NCBI GenBank assembly: GCA_024644405.1
Contig: JAHELC010000001.1
Coordinates: 427,844 to 491,843 of the forward strand
DNA length: 64,000 bases
Direction of reading: 5' to 3'
Origin: Nitrospinaceae bacterium
Lineage (GTDB): Bacteria; Nitrospinota; Nitrospinia; Nitrospinales; Nitrospinaceae
Shown here: piece by piece, positions 18,230-27,066 of the stretch
Layout: every line of letters begins with the position of its first letter
Numbering within the stretch: position 1 is the stretch's first letter
Notes under the pieces: generated by a model
What the model was told of the DNA's origin: nothing
Seen by the model: the letters and a program-made list of their open reading frames with translations, nothing else
The model's database searches: none
Made by a program: the position numbers and the translations under genes

Positions 18230-19564
18230 ATGGATAAAACCATTACTAAAAAGAAAACCGACACCAGGGAATTAAAAGACAGAATCAAATTTCTGGAGAA
18301 AGAAAACCAGTGGTTCTTCTCAGCCATGGAAATGATCGCTTCGATGGGGGACATTCACCGGGATATTCCCCGTTCGACGGATCCAGACTTTATTTTCAGC
18401 ATGGCTCGCCGTTACCTGAACCAACTGTTGAATTTGAAATCGCTCGCCTTTTTCCTGATTCACGAAAAAGACAACAGCTTTTATCTGGCCAGCGGAGAAT
18501 CGGAGGAAGAAAACGGACGGTTTCAGGTGGAGTTGGATCATCAGGTTGAAAACGGAACTTTCGCCTGGGCGTTGAAGCAAAACCGTCCCTTGCTGGTGGA
18601 AAGTGAATTGTTCAAGGACAAATTATTTCTGCATGTACTGGGCACGCGCTCACGCATCAAGGGAATGGTCATGGGATGCCTGAACCGGAAGATCTCAAAG
18701 ATTCCCCCGGAAATGAGCCATCTGATTTCGATCATTCTACACAACACCGCCAACGCCCTCGAAAACGGCGGTCTGTACAAACTGCTGTCGGAACAAAACA
18801 AAAATCTTGAAGGTATCGTCAAGGCACGCACTCTTGAGCTGGAAAACAAGGCATTCGAACTGAAGAGGAATATCCAGGAGCTCAAAGATTTTACGTTTAT
18901 CGCGTCACACGATTTGCAGGAACCGCTACGCAAGGTACTTTGTTTCGGAGAACGCCTGCGGGTCAATTACGAGGAACTGCTGGATAACCGCGCTAAAGAC
19001 TATATCTCGGTTATGGAAAAAGCCTCGCTGCGCATGCAAAAGCTGATCGACGGCCTGCTGCAACTTTCACGGGTCACCACCAAAGGCACTGAGTTCGAAA
19101 CTACCAATCTTGAAGATGTCGTCAAAGATGTCTTGAACGATCTGGAAAGCAAAATTGCCAAGTCTCATGCACAAATTATTGTGGGTGATCTCCCCATCAT
19201 AGCCGCCGATGAAATCCAAATGCGGCAGATGTTCGCCTACCTGACCAGCAATGCAGTGAAATTTCACAAGAAAGGCGTGACTCCGGAAATCTCCATTGCC
19301 AGCCATGACCTGGGCAACGGGTACTGGGAAATCCTGGTAAACGACAATGGAATCGGGATCGACGAAAAGTATCACGACCGCATCTTCAAACCCTTTGAAC
19401 GTCTTCATGGACGAAACGAGCGCGAGGGTATTGGGATGGGGTTAGCCCTATGCCAAAAAATAGTGACACGTCACGGTGGAACCATCTCCGTCAAAAGCAA
19501 ACCTGACAAAGGCGCCACGTTTATCATCACGCTCCCGGAAAAGGGACCCGAAATGGTTTACTGA
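18230..19564 (+). CDS. GAF-domain histidine kinase, cytoplasmic
   Basis: 444 residues, no transmembrane helix. The layout is an N-terminal coiled coil (~10-35), a GAF-like sensor (~45-195), a coiled coil (~205-220), HisKA with phospho-acceptor H227 in FIASHDLQEPLRKV, and HATPase_c with VNDNGIGID and GIGMGLALCQKIV. The HDLQEPL form is typical of phytochrome-like/NtrB-type soluble kinases. No response regulator is encoded alongside, so the partner lies elsewhere. It is co-transcribed with the HDOD gene and probably with the STAS-like gene 157 nt downstream. Confidence 0.92.
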   Translation: MDKTITKKKTDTRELKDRIKFLEKENQWFFSAMEMIASMGDIHRDIPRSTDPDFIFSMARRYLNQLLNLKSLAFFLIHEKDNSFYLASGESEEENGRFQVELDHQVENGTFAWALKQNRPLLVESELFKDKLFLHVLGTRSRIKGMVMGCLNRKISKIPPEMSHLISIILHNTANALENGGLYKLLSEQNKNLEGIVKARTLELENKAFELKRNIQELKDFTFIASHDLQEPLRKVLCFGERLRVNYEELLDNRAKDYISVMEKASLRMQKLIDGLLQLSRVTTKGTEFETTNLEDVVKDVLNDLESKIAKSHAQIIVGDLPIIAADEIQMRQMFAYLTSNAVKFHKKGVTPEISIASHDLGNGYWEILVNDNGIGIDEKYHDRIFKPFERLHGRNEREGIGMGLALCQKIVTRHGGTISVKSKPDKGATFIITLPEKGPEMVY

Positions 19565-19720
19565 GCGGAACCCTTCGGTATTACCCTTCGAATTTCAAAC
19601 AAACCAACGCTTTAATCTTTGCGGGACAAAACCTTACAGAAAAGGTACTATTAATTTGTTCATCTGGCTTGACTTCGGTGAAGCTCCCGCGCGAATCATC
19701 CATCCGGAGAATTAAGAACC

Positions 19721-20071
19721 ATGCGTGTTCAACTGATTGAAATGATAGGTTCCGAATGTATTTCACTCGATCAGGGGGAAAAGGTGTATCACCTGCTTTT
19801 GGGTGAGTTGAAAGAGAAAAAAACCGTCGAGGTGGATTTTCAGGGGGTTCAAACCCTGTTCTCGCCTTTTTTAATGGGGTGTCTGGGGAAACTGCTGGGA
19901 CATTTCGAGAAAGAAGTCCTGATGCAGAGGTTGGCATTCTGCAACATTTCTCCCGACCATCTGAAAACGGTCAACGAGTTTATCGATCGCGCGGAAGCTC
20001 GTTCCACCGAGCAGGGAGACCTGCAAACGATGAAGGAACTTTTTGAGGAAGACGAGCTGGGAGAGTTTTAG
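19721..20071 (+). CDS. STAS-like (DUF4325-type) protein
   Basis: 116 residues. The core strand-helix VEVDFQGVQTLFSPFLMGCL matches the STAS-like DUF4325 fold, where the equivalent Ser could be a phosphorylation site as in anti-anti-sigma factors. The C-terminal tail is acidic. DUF4325 proteins are often paired with histidine-kinase-like ATPases, and here the gene directly follows a kinase. It may act as a switch partner; this is inference. Confidence 0.72.
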   Translation: MRVQLIEMIGSECISLDQGEKVYHLLLGELKEKKTVEVDFQGVQTLFSPFLMGCLGKLLGHFEKEVLMQRLAFCNISPDHLKTVNEFIDRAEARSTEQGDLQTMKELFEEDELGEF

Positions 20072-20116
20072 AACCTGTGGTTTTCAGCCGGCAACACCGG
20101 CCTCTACCCGGGTTGC

Positions 20117-20308
20117 TTAAAGACCTTCCTCACGCAAGCGGGTCAGAAAATCTTCAATCTCCGTAGCACTGGGTTCCAGTTTGTAAGGGGCGTTCGCCTC
20201 CGCCCGAACACTAGAACCTTCTCTCGGGTAACCGAGGTCATAATCGGCTCCCCGCTCCCGGTCTTGCTTGAATTCTTTAATCTCTTTTTCCTGTGAACGG
20301 CCTGCCAT
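20117..20308 (-). CDS. Small hypothetical protein, 63 aa
   Basis: A highly charged small protein (MAGRSQEKEIKEFKQDRERG), with a C-terminal helix EIEDFLTRLREEGL. The start at 20308 is preferred because GGAG precedes it; an upstream ATG adds five residues. No family recognised. It is convergent with the STAS-like gene. Confidence 0.6.
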   Translation of the reverse strand: MAGRSQEKEIKEFKQDRERGADYDLGYPREGSSVRAEANAPYKLEPSATEIEDFLTRLREEGL

Positions 20309-20323
20309 AGCAACGCTCTCCAT

Positions 20324-20644
20324 TCAGGTTGAACCCAAATCGCATCCCTTTTATTAGAAATACCCTCCTAAGTGGGCCTGCAATCAGGGTAAATTCTAAT
20401 TCATCCGTAAAAATAGGGCAAGTCCATTTTAAGTTGACGGCATAACTCTATTAATAATATATATTTATAAAAAAGAATGACATTAAGTTACTTCCTTTAG
20501 GGGATGCCGGTGGGTACAAAAACCGACTTGGAAAATGCATGTAAAGGTATATGAAACAAGGGGATCACGAGAGCTCTGGACATTCTTCCAGAAACCATAG
20601 TATTTTGGTCCCTATCCAATTACGCGCGTCTGGTGTTTGCTGAT
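20324..20644. other. Intergenic region with a possible promoter
   Basis: About 320 bases, AT-rich in the centre. A TTGACG (20434-20439) lies ahead of an AT stretch (TAATAT 20455-20460 at 15 nt, or TATATT further on), a possible plus-strand promoter for the 50-aa gene. Nothing else is convincing. Confidence 0.4.
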
Positions 20645-20797
20645 ATGAACCAACCTGAAAAAGAAGACGAGCTTTCTGAAGAAAAGCGAAAGAAGGAAGG
20701 CTACTCCATTATTGTTGCGTTGATCGCTGTTGTGATCATAGGAGTTTCCTTTGTCTGGCATTTGTGGTCGGCACTGTTCCCAGCACCATCGCCCTGA
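20645..20797 (+). CDS. 50-residue single-pass membrane miniprotein
   Basis: Reads MNQPEKEDELSEEKRKKEG, then a hydrophobic helix of about 18 residues (SIIVALIAVVIIGVSFVW), then a short tail HLWSALFPAPSPstop. The charge pattern (acidic/basic head, one helix, Pro-rich end) is what a real small membrane protein looks like. The Shine-Dalgarno is poor, which lowers confidence. Its stop codon ends exactly one base before the end of the convergent nucleoside transporter gene. Confidence 0.5.
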   Translation: MNQPEKEDELSEEKRKKEGYSIIVALIAVVIIGVSFVWHLWSALFPAPSP

Positions 20798-22096
20798 TCA
20801 GGCCAGAACGCCGGCGATACAACCGGTCAACACGGTGGCCAGGAACGCCGTCCACAGGGCCCGAAACCCCAGCCGCGAAATATCCTGAATGCGTGACGGG
20901 ATCAATGCCGACAGGCCCCCCACGAAAATCCCCATACTGGCAACGTGAACAAATCCACACAGGGCATAGGTCATGACGATCAGGGAGCGTGGAGTCAGGG
21001 CAGGCGAAGCCGTTCCCTGAACCGCCGCCAGCTTGAAATAAGCTGTCACTTCCGTTTCCACAAAGCGCGCACCGAGAATCTGCGAAGCGGCTTGCCACTC
21101 CTCCGGCCTCAGTCCCATGAACACCGTAAAGGGCCACGTCGCCCAACCCAGAATCCGGTTGAGGGAGAGCGGCGCCTCTCCCATCTGCGGCAACAGTCCT
21201 AAAACCAAATCCACAATCGCCTCCAACCCCAAAAATACGATAAGCAAGGTCGCGATCCCAACCGCCATCTGTACCCCCTGCATGCCGCCAGCGATCAACG
21301 CCGCGATCAAATTGGAGGGGGTTTTCACATCGCTCTCCGGAGAATCAATTGCTTCAACCGCCGAAGGCGATTTACCCAGAGTCGCGGGTTGCCGATCTTC
21401 GGGCAAGGTGAGTTTGCTGATTAAAATGGCGCAGGGAATGGAAATGATGGAAGCGGAAACCAGATGTCCCGCGATTTCAGGAAAAACACCCTGCAGCGCG
21501 ATCACGTAAATGGCCATGACCGTACTGGCCACCGTCGCCATCATGCAGGTCAACACCGTCAACAACTCGGAGGGCGTCAATGCCGCAAGATAGGGACGAA
21601 TGGTCAGGCTGGATTCGATGCCGACAAAGATATTGGCGGAAGCCGAAAGCGATTCTGCACCGGAAATCCCCATCATCCGGTAAAACAATCCGGCAAACCC
21701 GCGGACGATAGCGGGCATGATCTTCAAATAGTACAACCCAGCCACCACCGCTGAAAAAAAGATCACCGCCGGCAGCACCTGCATGGCCAACACAAACCCG
21801 ATCGAAGCGGTGCCGTCGGGAAGCGTCTGTCCGGGACCGATGGCCAGCGGCCCGAATAAAAAGACATTCCCCTTCTGGTAGACATTTAAGAGGGTGATTA
21901 AAATATCGTTCAGCCCACTCAAGGCCCGCCGCGACCACGGAAGCCAGAACGTGAGGCCACCCAGTATCCATGCCAGCGCAACACTCCCGGCAACCGTTTT
22001 CCAGTTCACGGAACCCCGCCGGCCCGTCAGCCAGGCAATGAACCCGACGACCCAGAAACCGGCAAACGCGATGAAACGATACAGCCCCTCATCCAT
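20798..22096 (-). CDS. Concentrative nucleoside transporter, CNT/NupC family
   Basis: Inner-membrane symporter taking up nucleosides with H+ or Na+. 432 residues and about ten hydrophobic segments. The three family domains can be followed: N-terminal helices, the gate domain (FVLAMQVLPAVIFFSAVVAG), and the C-terminal core with ESLSASANIFVGIESSLTIRPY, the conserved transport motif. The C-terminal helices contain TYALCGFVHVASMGIFVGGL. It is preceded by an SDR gene 10 nt upstream on the same strand. Confidence 0.92.
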   Translation of the reverse strand: MDEGLYRFIAFAGFWVVGFIAWLTGRRGSVNWKTVAGSVALAWILGGLTFWLPWSRRALSGLNDILITLLNVYQKGNVFLFGPLAIGPGQTLPDGTASIGFVLAMQVLPAVIFFSAVVAGLYYLKIMPAIVRGFAGLFYRMMGISGAESLSASANIFVGIESSLTIRPYLAALTPSELLTVLTCMMATVASTVMAIYVIALQGVFPEIAGHLVSASIISIPCAILISKLTLPEDRQPATLGKSPSAVEAIDSPESDVKTPSNLIAALIAGGMQGVQMAVGIATLLIVFLGLEAIVDLVLGLLPQMGEAPLSLNRILGWATWPFTVFMGLRPEEWQAASQILGARFVETEVTAYFKLAAVQGTASPALTPRSLIVMTYALCGFVHVASMGIFVGGLSALIPSRIQDISRLGFRALWTAFLATVLTGCIAGVLA

Positions 22097-22106
22097 AAAT
22101 TATTTC

Positions 22107-23003
22107 TCAACTTTTTTGTTCGATGTCCAACAACGCCCTTAAACCCGCCTTGAAATCAGGATACCGGAGTTGTATGCCCAGTTCCTCTTTGATCTTATGA
22201 TTCCGCACTTTTTTATTGGTCAGGTAAAACCCTCGGCCCATTTTCGAAAGTTCCGCGTCCTCCAATGCGATCAACGGCGGCACTTCGACCTGCAACAGTT
22301 CACAAGCAAACGCCACCGCTTCGGCAGGAGAAGCCGGAAAATCATCACTGACATTGTAAACGGACCCCGGGTGCGGATGGTCCATCGAAGCGCACAGCAC
22401 CTGTACTACATCCTCCACGTGAACGCGATTGAACACCAGGCCGGGTTGATCGATGCGCCGCGCGCTGCCCTGCCGCACCCGTTGCAGAAGATTGCGCCCC
22501 GGTCCGTAAATACCGGCCAGGCGAAACATGTGAACCGGAACCTGATGTTCCCGGTAAAGGTCGCGCCACTGTTTTTCCGCTGCCACTCGCCTTTGCTGAT
22601 GATCAAACTCCGGCCGCAATTCGGAGGTTTCGTCCACCCAACCCCCATCACGGTTGCCGTAGACCCCCGTAGTCGACAGATATCCAAGCCAGCGAAGTTG
22701 CGAACTATCGGCCAGTATTTTTTTGAAATGGTTGAGCACCACATCCCCAGCATCTATTTGTGGAGGAATGGTGACCAGTACATGACTGGCCTCGCGCACG
22801 GCATTTTCCACGGCTCCTAAAATATCTTTGCCGTCAAAGCAATACGTTTGAACCCCCGCTTCGACCCAATATTCTTCTTGAGTATTTTCACGGCAGGTCC
22901 CCGACGCCGTCCAGCCTTGGGCCCGGACCTCCCGAACCAGCGCCGAACCGGTGAATCCCAACCCGAAGCAAAACAGTTTTTTTTGTCGTGATGTGTCCTT
23001 CAT
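22107..23003 (-). CDS. NAD(P)-dependent SDR, YeeZ-type epimerase/dehydratase
   Basis: 298-residue extended/atypical short-chain dehydrogenase. The nucleotide-binding motif is GLGFTGSALVREV; the central region has LGYLSTTGVYGNRDGGWVDE and the later YGPGR. The Tyr-x-x-x-Lys is not in the standard place, as in YeeZ/NAD(P)-binding sugar epimerase-like proteins. Substrate unknown. It lies directly upstream of the nucleoside transporter on the same strand and is divergent from the epimerase at 23136. Confidence 0.87.
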   Translation of the reverse strand: MKDTSRQKKLFCFGLGFTGSALVREVRAQGWTASGTCRENTQEEYWVEAGVQTYCFDGKDILGAVENAVREASHVLVTIPPQIDAGDVVLNHFKKILADSSQLRWLGYLSTTGVYGNRDGGWVDETSELRPEFDHQQRRVAAEKQWRDLYREHQVPVHMFRLAGIYGPGRNLLQRVRQGSARRIDQPGLVFNRVHVEDVVQVLCASMDHPHPGSVYNVSDDFPASPAEAVAFACELLQVEVPPLIALEDAELSKMGRGFYLTNKKVRNHKIKEELGIQLRYPDFKAGLRALLDIEQKS

Positions 23004-23072
23004 GAATTCCTAATTGGATCGCAACCCAACCCGAAAACCCTCGTCCCGCAGGGCAAGCCTACCTCACATAAA

Positions 23073-23102
23073 TTCAAAATTTAAATCAACTTACCTTATA
23101 CT
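23073..23102 (+). promoter_or_regulatory. Possible promoter of the GalE-like gene
   Basis: TTCAAA (23073-23078) and TATACT (23097-23102), spacer 18 nt, 34 nt ahead of the ATG at 23136. Moderate match only. Confidence 0.35.
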
Positions 23103-23135
23103 ATAGGCAATGTTAATTGTAACCTCTAGTTCAAT

Positions 23136-24077
23136 ATGAATATTATGGTGACCGGCGGAGCCGGTTTTATCGGTTCCCACATTGTCGACGCTTACATCCG
23201 GGAAGGCCACCGTGTCGTGGTTCTGGACAACCTGTCGACCGGGAAGCGGGAACAAGTGCACCCGGACGCGACGTTGTACGCCCTGGATCTGATGGATCCC
23301 AAAGTCAAAGAGATATTCCAAAAGGAGAACATCGAAGTCATCAATCATCACGCCGCGCAAATCTCGGTCACACAATCCGTCGCTGATCCGGCATTCGATG
23401 CCGAGATCAATATCGTGGGCAGTTTAAAACTCCTGCAGCTCGCCGTTTCTCACCAGATACACAAATTCATTTTTGCTTCGACGGGGGGCGCCCTTTACGG
23501 AGAGCAGGATTATTTTCCGGCGGATGAGGAACATCCCACGCAACCGATGAGTCCTTATGGCATTGCCAAACTTACGGTGGAGCGATACCTGAACTTTTAT
23601 CGGGAAAATTTCAATATCCAGCCCAAGATCCTGCGCTACAGTAATGTGTACGGACCACGGCAGGACCCGCATGGAGAAGCCGGCGTGGTCGCTATTTTCT
23701 GCAAACAACTGCTGAAAGATCAACAACCGGTCATCTTCGGGGACGGCGAACAAACGCGTGATTTCGTTTCGGTCTTCGATGTGGTCAACGCCAACCTGAA
23801 GGCATTAGCGGAAAACTGCGAGGGGACTTACAACGTCGGGACCGGAAAGGAAACATCGGTCAATTCCATTGCCGCAAGCATCATCAAAGCCTCAGGCAAA
23901 TCCTTCTCCCCGCAACACGACCCGCCTCGCATGGGGGAGCAACGCCGAAGTTCCATAGATTACGGAAAATTCAACAGGGAGCATGGATGGCAACCGGCTC
24001 AGCCGCTGGACGAAGGCCTGAAAAATACGTTCGACTTCTTCGCCCACCCCAGCCGGGCGCAAGTAAATCCCGACTGA
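23136..24077 (+). CDS. UDP-glucose 4-epimerase-like NAD-dependent epimerase
   Basis: 313-residue extended SDR that interconverts nucleotide sugars. It has GGAGFIGSHIVDAYIREG for NAD, NHAAQ in the equivalent Ser region, the FASTGGALYG catalytic Ser/Thr strand, and SPYGIAKLTVERY with the catalytic Tyr and Lys. The motif RYSNVYGPRQDPHGEAGV is typical of GalE-type enzymes from non-enteric bacteria. It would supply UDP-galactose or a related sugar for surface polysaccharide. No glycosyltransferases are adjacent. Confidence 0.93.
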   Translation: MNIMVTGGAGFIGSHIVDAYIREGHRVVVLDNLSTGKREQVHPDATLYALDLMDPKVKEIFQKENIEVINHHAAQISVTQSVADPAFDAEINIVGSLKLLQLAVSHQIHKFIFASTGGALYGEQDYFPADEEHPTQPMSPYGIAKLTVERYLNFYRENFNIQPKILRYSNVYGPRQDPHGEAGVVAIFCKQLLKDQQPVIFGDGEQTRDFVSVFDVVNANLKALAENCEGTYNVGTGKETSVNSIAASIIKASGKSFSPQHDPPRMGEQRRSSIDYGKFNREHGWQPAQPLDEGLKNTFDFFAHPSRAQVNPD

Positions 24078-24155
24078 TTGCCTACAAGTAGAGAAGCGGC
24101 ATAAGAAACTAAATTCAAACTACCGCAGTACGCAATGCCCAGAAAGGACATACCC

Positions 24156-24407
24156 CTAGTTTATCTTTCTCCCAAACCTGTTATAACCTTTTTTCTCCAT
24201 ACAAACCTCCATGGAAACTCGTATGTGATCTTTTTGCTTGATAGGGCTTTGATACTTCGCCATAGCTTCCTTCTCCGCCGAGGCGCGGCATTCCTCCCGC
24301 GCCGCTTTCAATTCAGGAGTTTCCTCCCCGGTACCGAATCTGTGCTTTAAGGGGCTGCAACCGATCAAGCTGGTAATCAACACGGCAAAAATTATTCTCT
24401 GGCACAT
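24156..24407 (-). CDS. Small lipoprotein, 83 aa
   Basis: Signal MCQRIIFAVLITSLIGC with lipobox LIGC (lipidated Cys17), followed by a charged helical 65-residue domain with two further Cys (REECRAS and MEVCMEKKGY) that could form a disulfide. A strong AGGAGGG precedes the ATG. No family recognised. Confidence 0.75.
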   Translation of the reverse strand: MCQRIIFAVLITSLIGCSPLKHRFGTGEETPELKAAREECRASAEKEAMAKYQSPIKQKDHIRVSMEVCMEKKGYNRFGRKIN

Positions 24408-24543
24408 AATCCCTCCTCTTTATCTCACTTAAACCTGGCTAGAAATGCAACTTTTGATTCTATCAGCCATTATTATAATGATATATCCCACATAATTAAA
24501 CTTTAACTCCTTCAACCTTCGATTTTGCGGATGACTGGATCTT

Positions 24544-24574
24544 TTGCCTTGATATTCTATTAAAAAGATATAAT
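24544..24574 (+). promoter_or_regulatory. Possible promoter of the FdhF/YdeP gene
   Basis: A perfect TATAAT (24569-24574), with candidate -35 boxes TTGCCT (24544-24549, 19 nt away) or TTGATA (24549-24554, 14 nt away); neither spacing is ideal. The ATG is 44 nt further on, after an AAGGA. Confidence 0.4.
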
Positions 24575-24617
24575 TTTAGGTATGTGACTATCCCCCTTTA
24601 TTAATAAGGAACTTATC

Positions 24618-26810
24618 ATGTCATCCAGAATTCCGGCAAAGATCGCAGGATGGGATTCCATCCTGTTTTCGATGAAACAGGCGTTCAAGGTGGGTCCCTG
24701 GGCCATGTTGAAATCCCTGCTTTCCAAAAACAGCTGCAAGAGCTGTGCGCTGGGGATGGGCGGGCAACTGGGGGGAATGCGCGATGAAAAAGGTATCTTT
24801 CCCTCGGTTTGCAAAAAAGCCATTTGGGCACAGGCGTCCGATCTGCAACCCGCCATCCCGGAAGACTTCTTTCAACGCCATTCCATTACAGAACTCAAAA
24901 CCCGTACACCCCTGGAACTCGAATACAGCGGACGCCTGACCACCCCGGTTTTGTGTGAACCGGACAATGCGCATTATCGTCCAATCTCCTGGGAGGAGGC
25001 ACTGGACCGTGTGGTGAACCAACTGAAAACCACTCCCGCGGACCGCTCCTTCTTTTACGCCAGCGGCCGGTCCTCCAACGAAGCGGGATTCATTTTACAA
25101 TTATTCGCGCGCGTGTTCGGTACCAACAACGTCAATAACTGTTCCTATTACTGCCACCAGGCGTCGGGAGTCGGTTTATCGCAAAGCCTCGGCACCGGCA
25201 CTGCCACCATTCAGCTGGAAGATCTCGATCATACCGACCTCATCTTTTTAATAGGCGCCAACCCGTCATCCAACCATCCGCGTTTTATGCGCACCCTGAT
25301 GGATATCCGCAGGCGCGGGGGCAAAGTGGTGGTCATCAATCCCGCGCGCGAACGGGGCCTGGAAAAGTTTTACGTGCCTTCCGATGTCCGGAGCCTCTTC
25401 CTCGGTTCCAACATCGCCAGCACTTATGTGCAACCAAACATCAACGGCGACCTGCCGCTCTGTACCGGCATCGCCAAAGCGTTATTTGAGATGGCTGACA
25501 GCCAACCCGCCATCCTGGATCGCGTGTTTATCGACGAGCATACCGATCAATATAAAGAGTACCAGCAATACGTGGAAACCTCTTCTTGGGATGAACTGGA
25601 ATCGCTGTCCGGCGTGCCGCGAACCCAAATGGAACAACTGGCACAGCAATACGCCAAGGCCAGGAATGTGGTGTTTGCCTGGGCGATGGGCATCACCCAT
25701 CACGCCAACGGGGTTGAGGGCGTGCAGTCCATCGTCAACCTGGCGCTTCTGCGTGGCATGGTGGCACGCGAACATGCGGGCCTGCTCCCCTTGCGCGGAC
25801 ACAGCAACGTGCAGGGCATCGGCACCATCGGCTTCACCCCGCAGCTGAAGCAGGAATTCATGGACAACCTGGAGTCGGCCTACGGTATTCACCTGCCCAC
25901 GGGCAAAGGCATGGATACTCTGGCCTGTATGGAAACGGCGCATGCCGGGGGGTTCGATTTCGCCTGGAACCTGGGCGGCAACCTGTACGGGTCCAATCCC
26001 GATTCCCGTTTTGCCGAGGAAGCGATGTCGAAGATCGGTTTCGTTCTCTACATGAACACGACCTTGAATCCGAGCCACTTTCAGGGACGCGGCCAAACCA
26101 CGCTCATTCTTCCCGTGCTGGCACGCGACGAGGAACCGGAGCCGACCACGCAGGAAAGCATGTTCAGTTACGTGCGGATGAGTAACGGCGGTCCGTCACG
26201 CTATCCCGGATTGAAGAGTGAAGTAGAGGTGATCGCGGAAATCGCCGGGCGGGCTTTGCCGGACAGCCTCATCCCCTGGAAAGAATTTCAGCACACGTCG
26301 AACATCCGGCAGGTGATCGGATCGGTTGTCAAAGGGATGAAACAGATGCAGGAGATCGACCGTACGCACAAGGAGTTTCATATTGAAGGCCGAACCCTGC
26401 ATCGATCGCAATTCCCCACCTCTACCGGCAGAGCCACTTTCAAGGTACCGCAATCGCAGGTCGCTCCCTTAAAGGAAAATCATTTCCGGTTGATGACGGT
26501 GAGGTCGGAGGGACAATTCAATACCGTGGTCTATGAAACGCAGGACAAATTTCGCGGCGTGGACTCCCGCGACGTGGTCCTCATAAATCCGAAGGATATG
26601 GAACAAAGAGGATGGCGGGAAAATGACACTGTCACCGTACACAACCCGACCGGATCATTGCCGGGGCAGAAACTGACCCCCTACCCGATCACGCCCGGCA
26701 ACATCATGATGTACTTTCCCGAAGCCAATGTACTGGTACCGCGCGCTGCCGACCCTCAGTCCCGGACTCCCTCCTTCAAATCCGTCGAAGTATCCGTGGA
26801 AAAAGAATAA
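24618..26810 (+). CDS. FdhF/YdeP-type molybdopterin oxidoreductase
   Basis: 730-residue bis-molybdopterin-guanine-dinucleotide enzyme of the DMSO reductase superfamily, cytoplasmic (no Tat signal). The N-terminus carries the family Cys pair C40/C43 in SCKSCALGMGGQLGGM. The molybdopterin domain continues with FYASGRSSNEAGF and NNCSYYCHQASGVGL, and LIGANPSSNHPRF. The C-terminal molydopterin-dinucleotide-binding domain includes LMTVRSEGQFNTVVYE and GNIMMYFPEANVL. Related YdeP proteins have been linked to acid resistance, and others to formate-type chemistry; the substrate is not predictable. No fdhD or redox partner gene is adjacent. Confidence 0.93.
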   Translation: MSSRIPAKIAGWDSILFSMKQAFKVGPWAMLKSLLSKNSCKSCALGMGGQLGGMRDEKGIFPSVCKKAIWAQASDLQPAIPEDFFQRHSITELKTRTPLELEYSGRLTTPVLCEPDNAHYRPISWEEALDRVVNQLKTTPADRSFFYASGRSSNEAGFILQLFARVFGTNNVNNCSYYCHQASGVGLSQSLGTGTATIQLEDLDHTDLIFLIGANPSSNHPRFMRTLMDIRRRGGKVVVINPARERGLEKFYVPSDVRSLFLGSNIASTYVQPNINGDLPLCTGIAKALFEMADSQPAILDRVFIDEHTDQYKEYQQYVETSSWDELESLSGVPRTQMEQLAQQYAKARNVVFAWAMGITHHANGVEGVQSIVNLALLRGMVAREHAGLLPLRGHSNVQGIGTIGFTPQLKQEFMDNLESAYGIHLPTGKGMDTLACMETAHAGGFDFAWNLGGNLYGSNPDSRFAEEAMSKIGFVLYMNTTLNPSHFQGRGQTTLILPVLARDEEPEPTTQESMFSYVRMSNGGPSRYPGLKSEVEVIAEIAGRALPDSLIPWKEFQHTSNIRQVIGSVVKGMKQMQEIDRTHKEFHIEGRTLHRSQFPTSTGRATFKVPQSQVAPLKENHFRLMTVRSEGQFNTVVYETQDKFRGVDSRDVVLINPKDMEQRGWRENDTVTVHNPTGSLPGQKLTPYPITPGNIMMYFPEANVLVPRAADPQSRTPSFKSVEVSVEKE

Positions 26811-26838
26811 GAAGTGCTGACGGACAACAGCCATACGT

Positions 26839-27066
26839 TCAAAACGCTTTTTTCAGTTCGTTGATCAACGCGACGTAAATAGTGTGGCAGAAGTCACAGG
26901 CGTCATCCCTGGGAGCTTCCCAGTGCGAAGACTATTCGATGAGGCAGGTATCGTTGTCCGTGATGGGGATCAACCGGACCTCTCCAATGTAATCCTTCAC
27001 GTCGATCTTCGATACCGGCGCCGGCCCATCCTCGGGGGAAATCCCTTCCACATCGGGCCGGGCGAA
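26839..27066 (-). pseudogene. Decayed 3' remnant of an SRPBCC (polyketide cyclase-like) gene
   Basis: On the minus strand, in frame after the stop of the outer-membrane gene, about 75 codons read like the C-terminal half of an SRPBCC-fold protein. Pieces are VKDYIGEVRLIPITDNDT, then LIE, a TAG (26932-26934), then SSHWEAP and FCHTIYVALINELKKAF with a TGA at 26839-26841. In intact relatives the stop position is normally Trp (EWSS), so TGG to TAG would explain it. The N-terminal half and any start codon are missing. The CDFCH in this frame looks like a heme motif, but I read it as chance. Family assignment is from pattern memory. Confidence 0.5.

Noticed and set aside
18230..20071. Response regulator to match the GAF histidine kinase
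   Set aside because: No receiver domain is encoded in this operon; the partner must be elsewhere, so none was annotated.
26884..26898. CDFCH as a c-type cytochrome heme site
   Set aside because: It sits in the remnant of an SRPBCC-like C-terminus; the flanking residues fit that family and there is no signal peptide or start codon.
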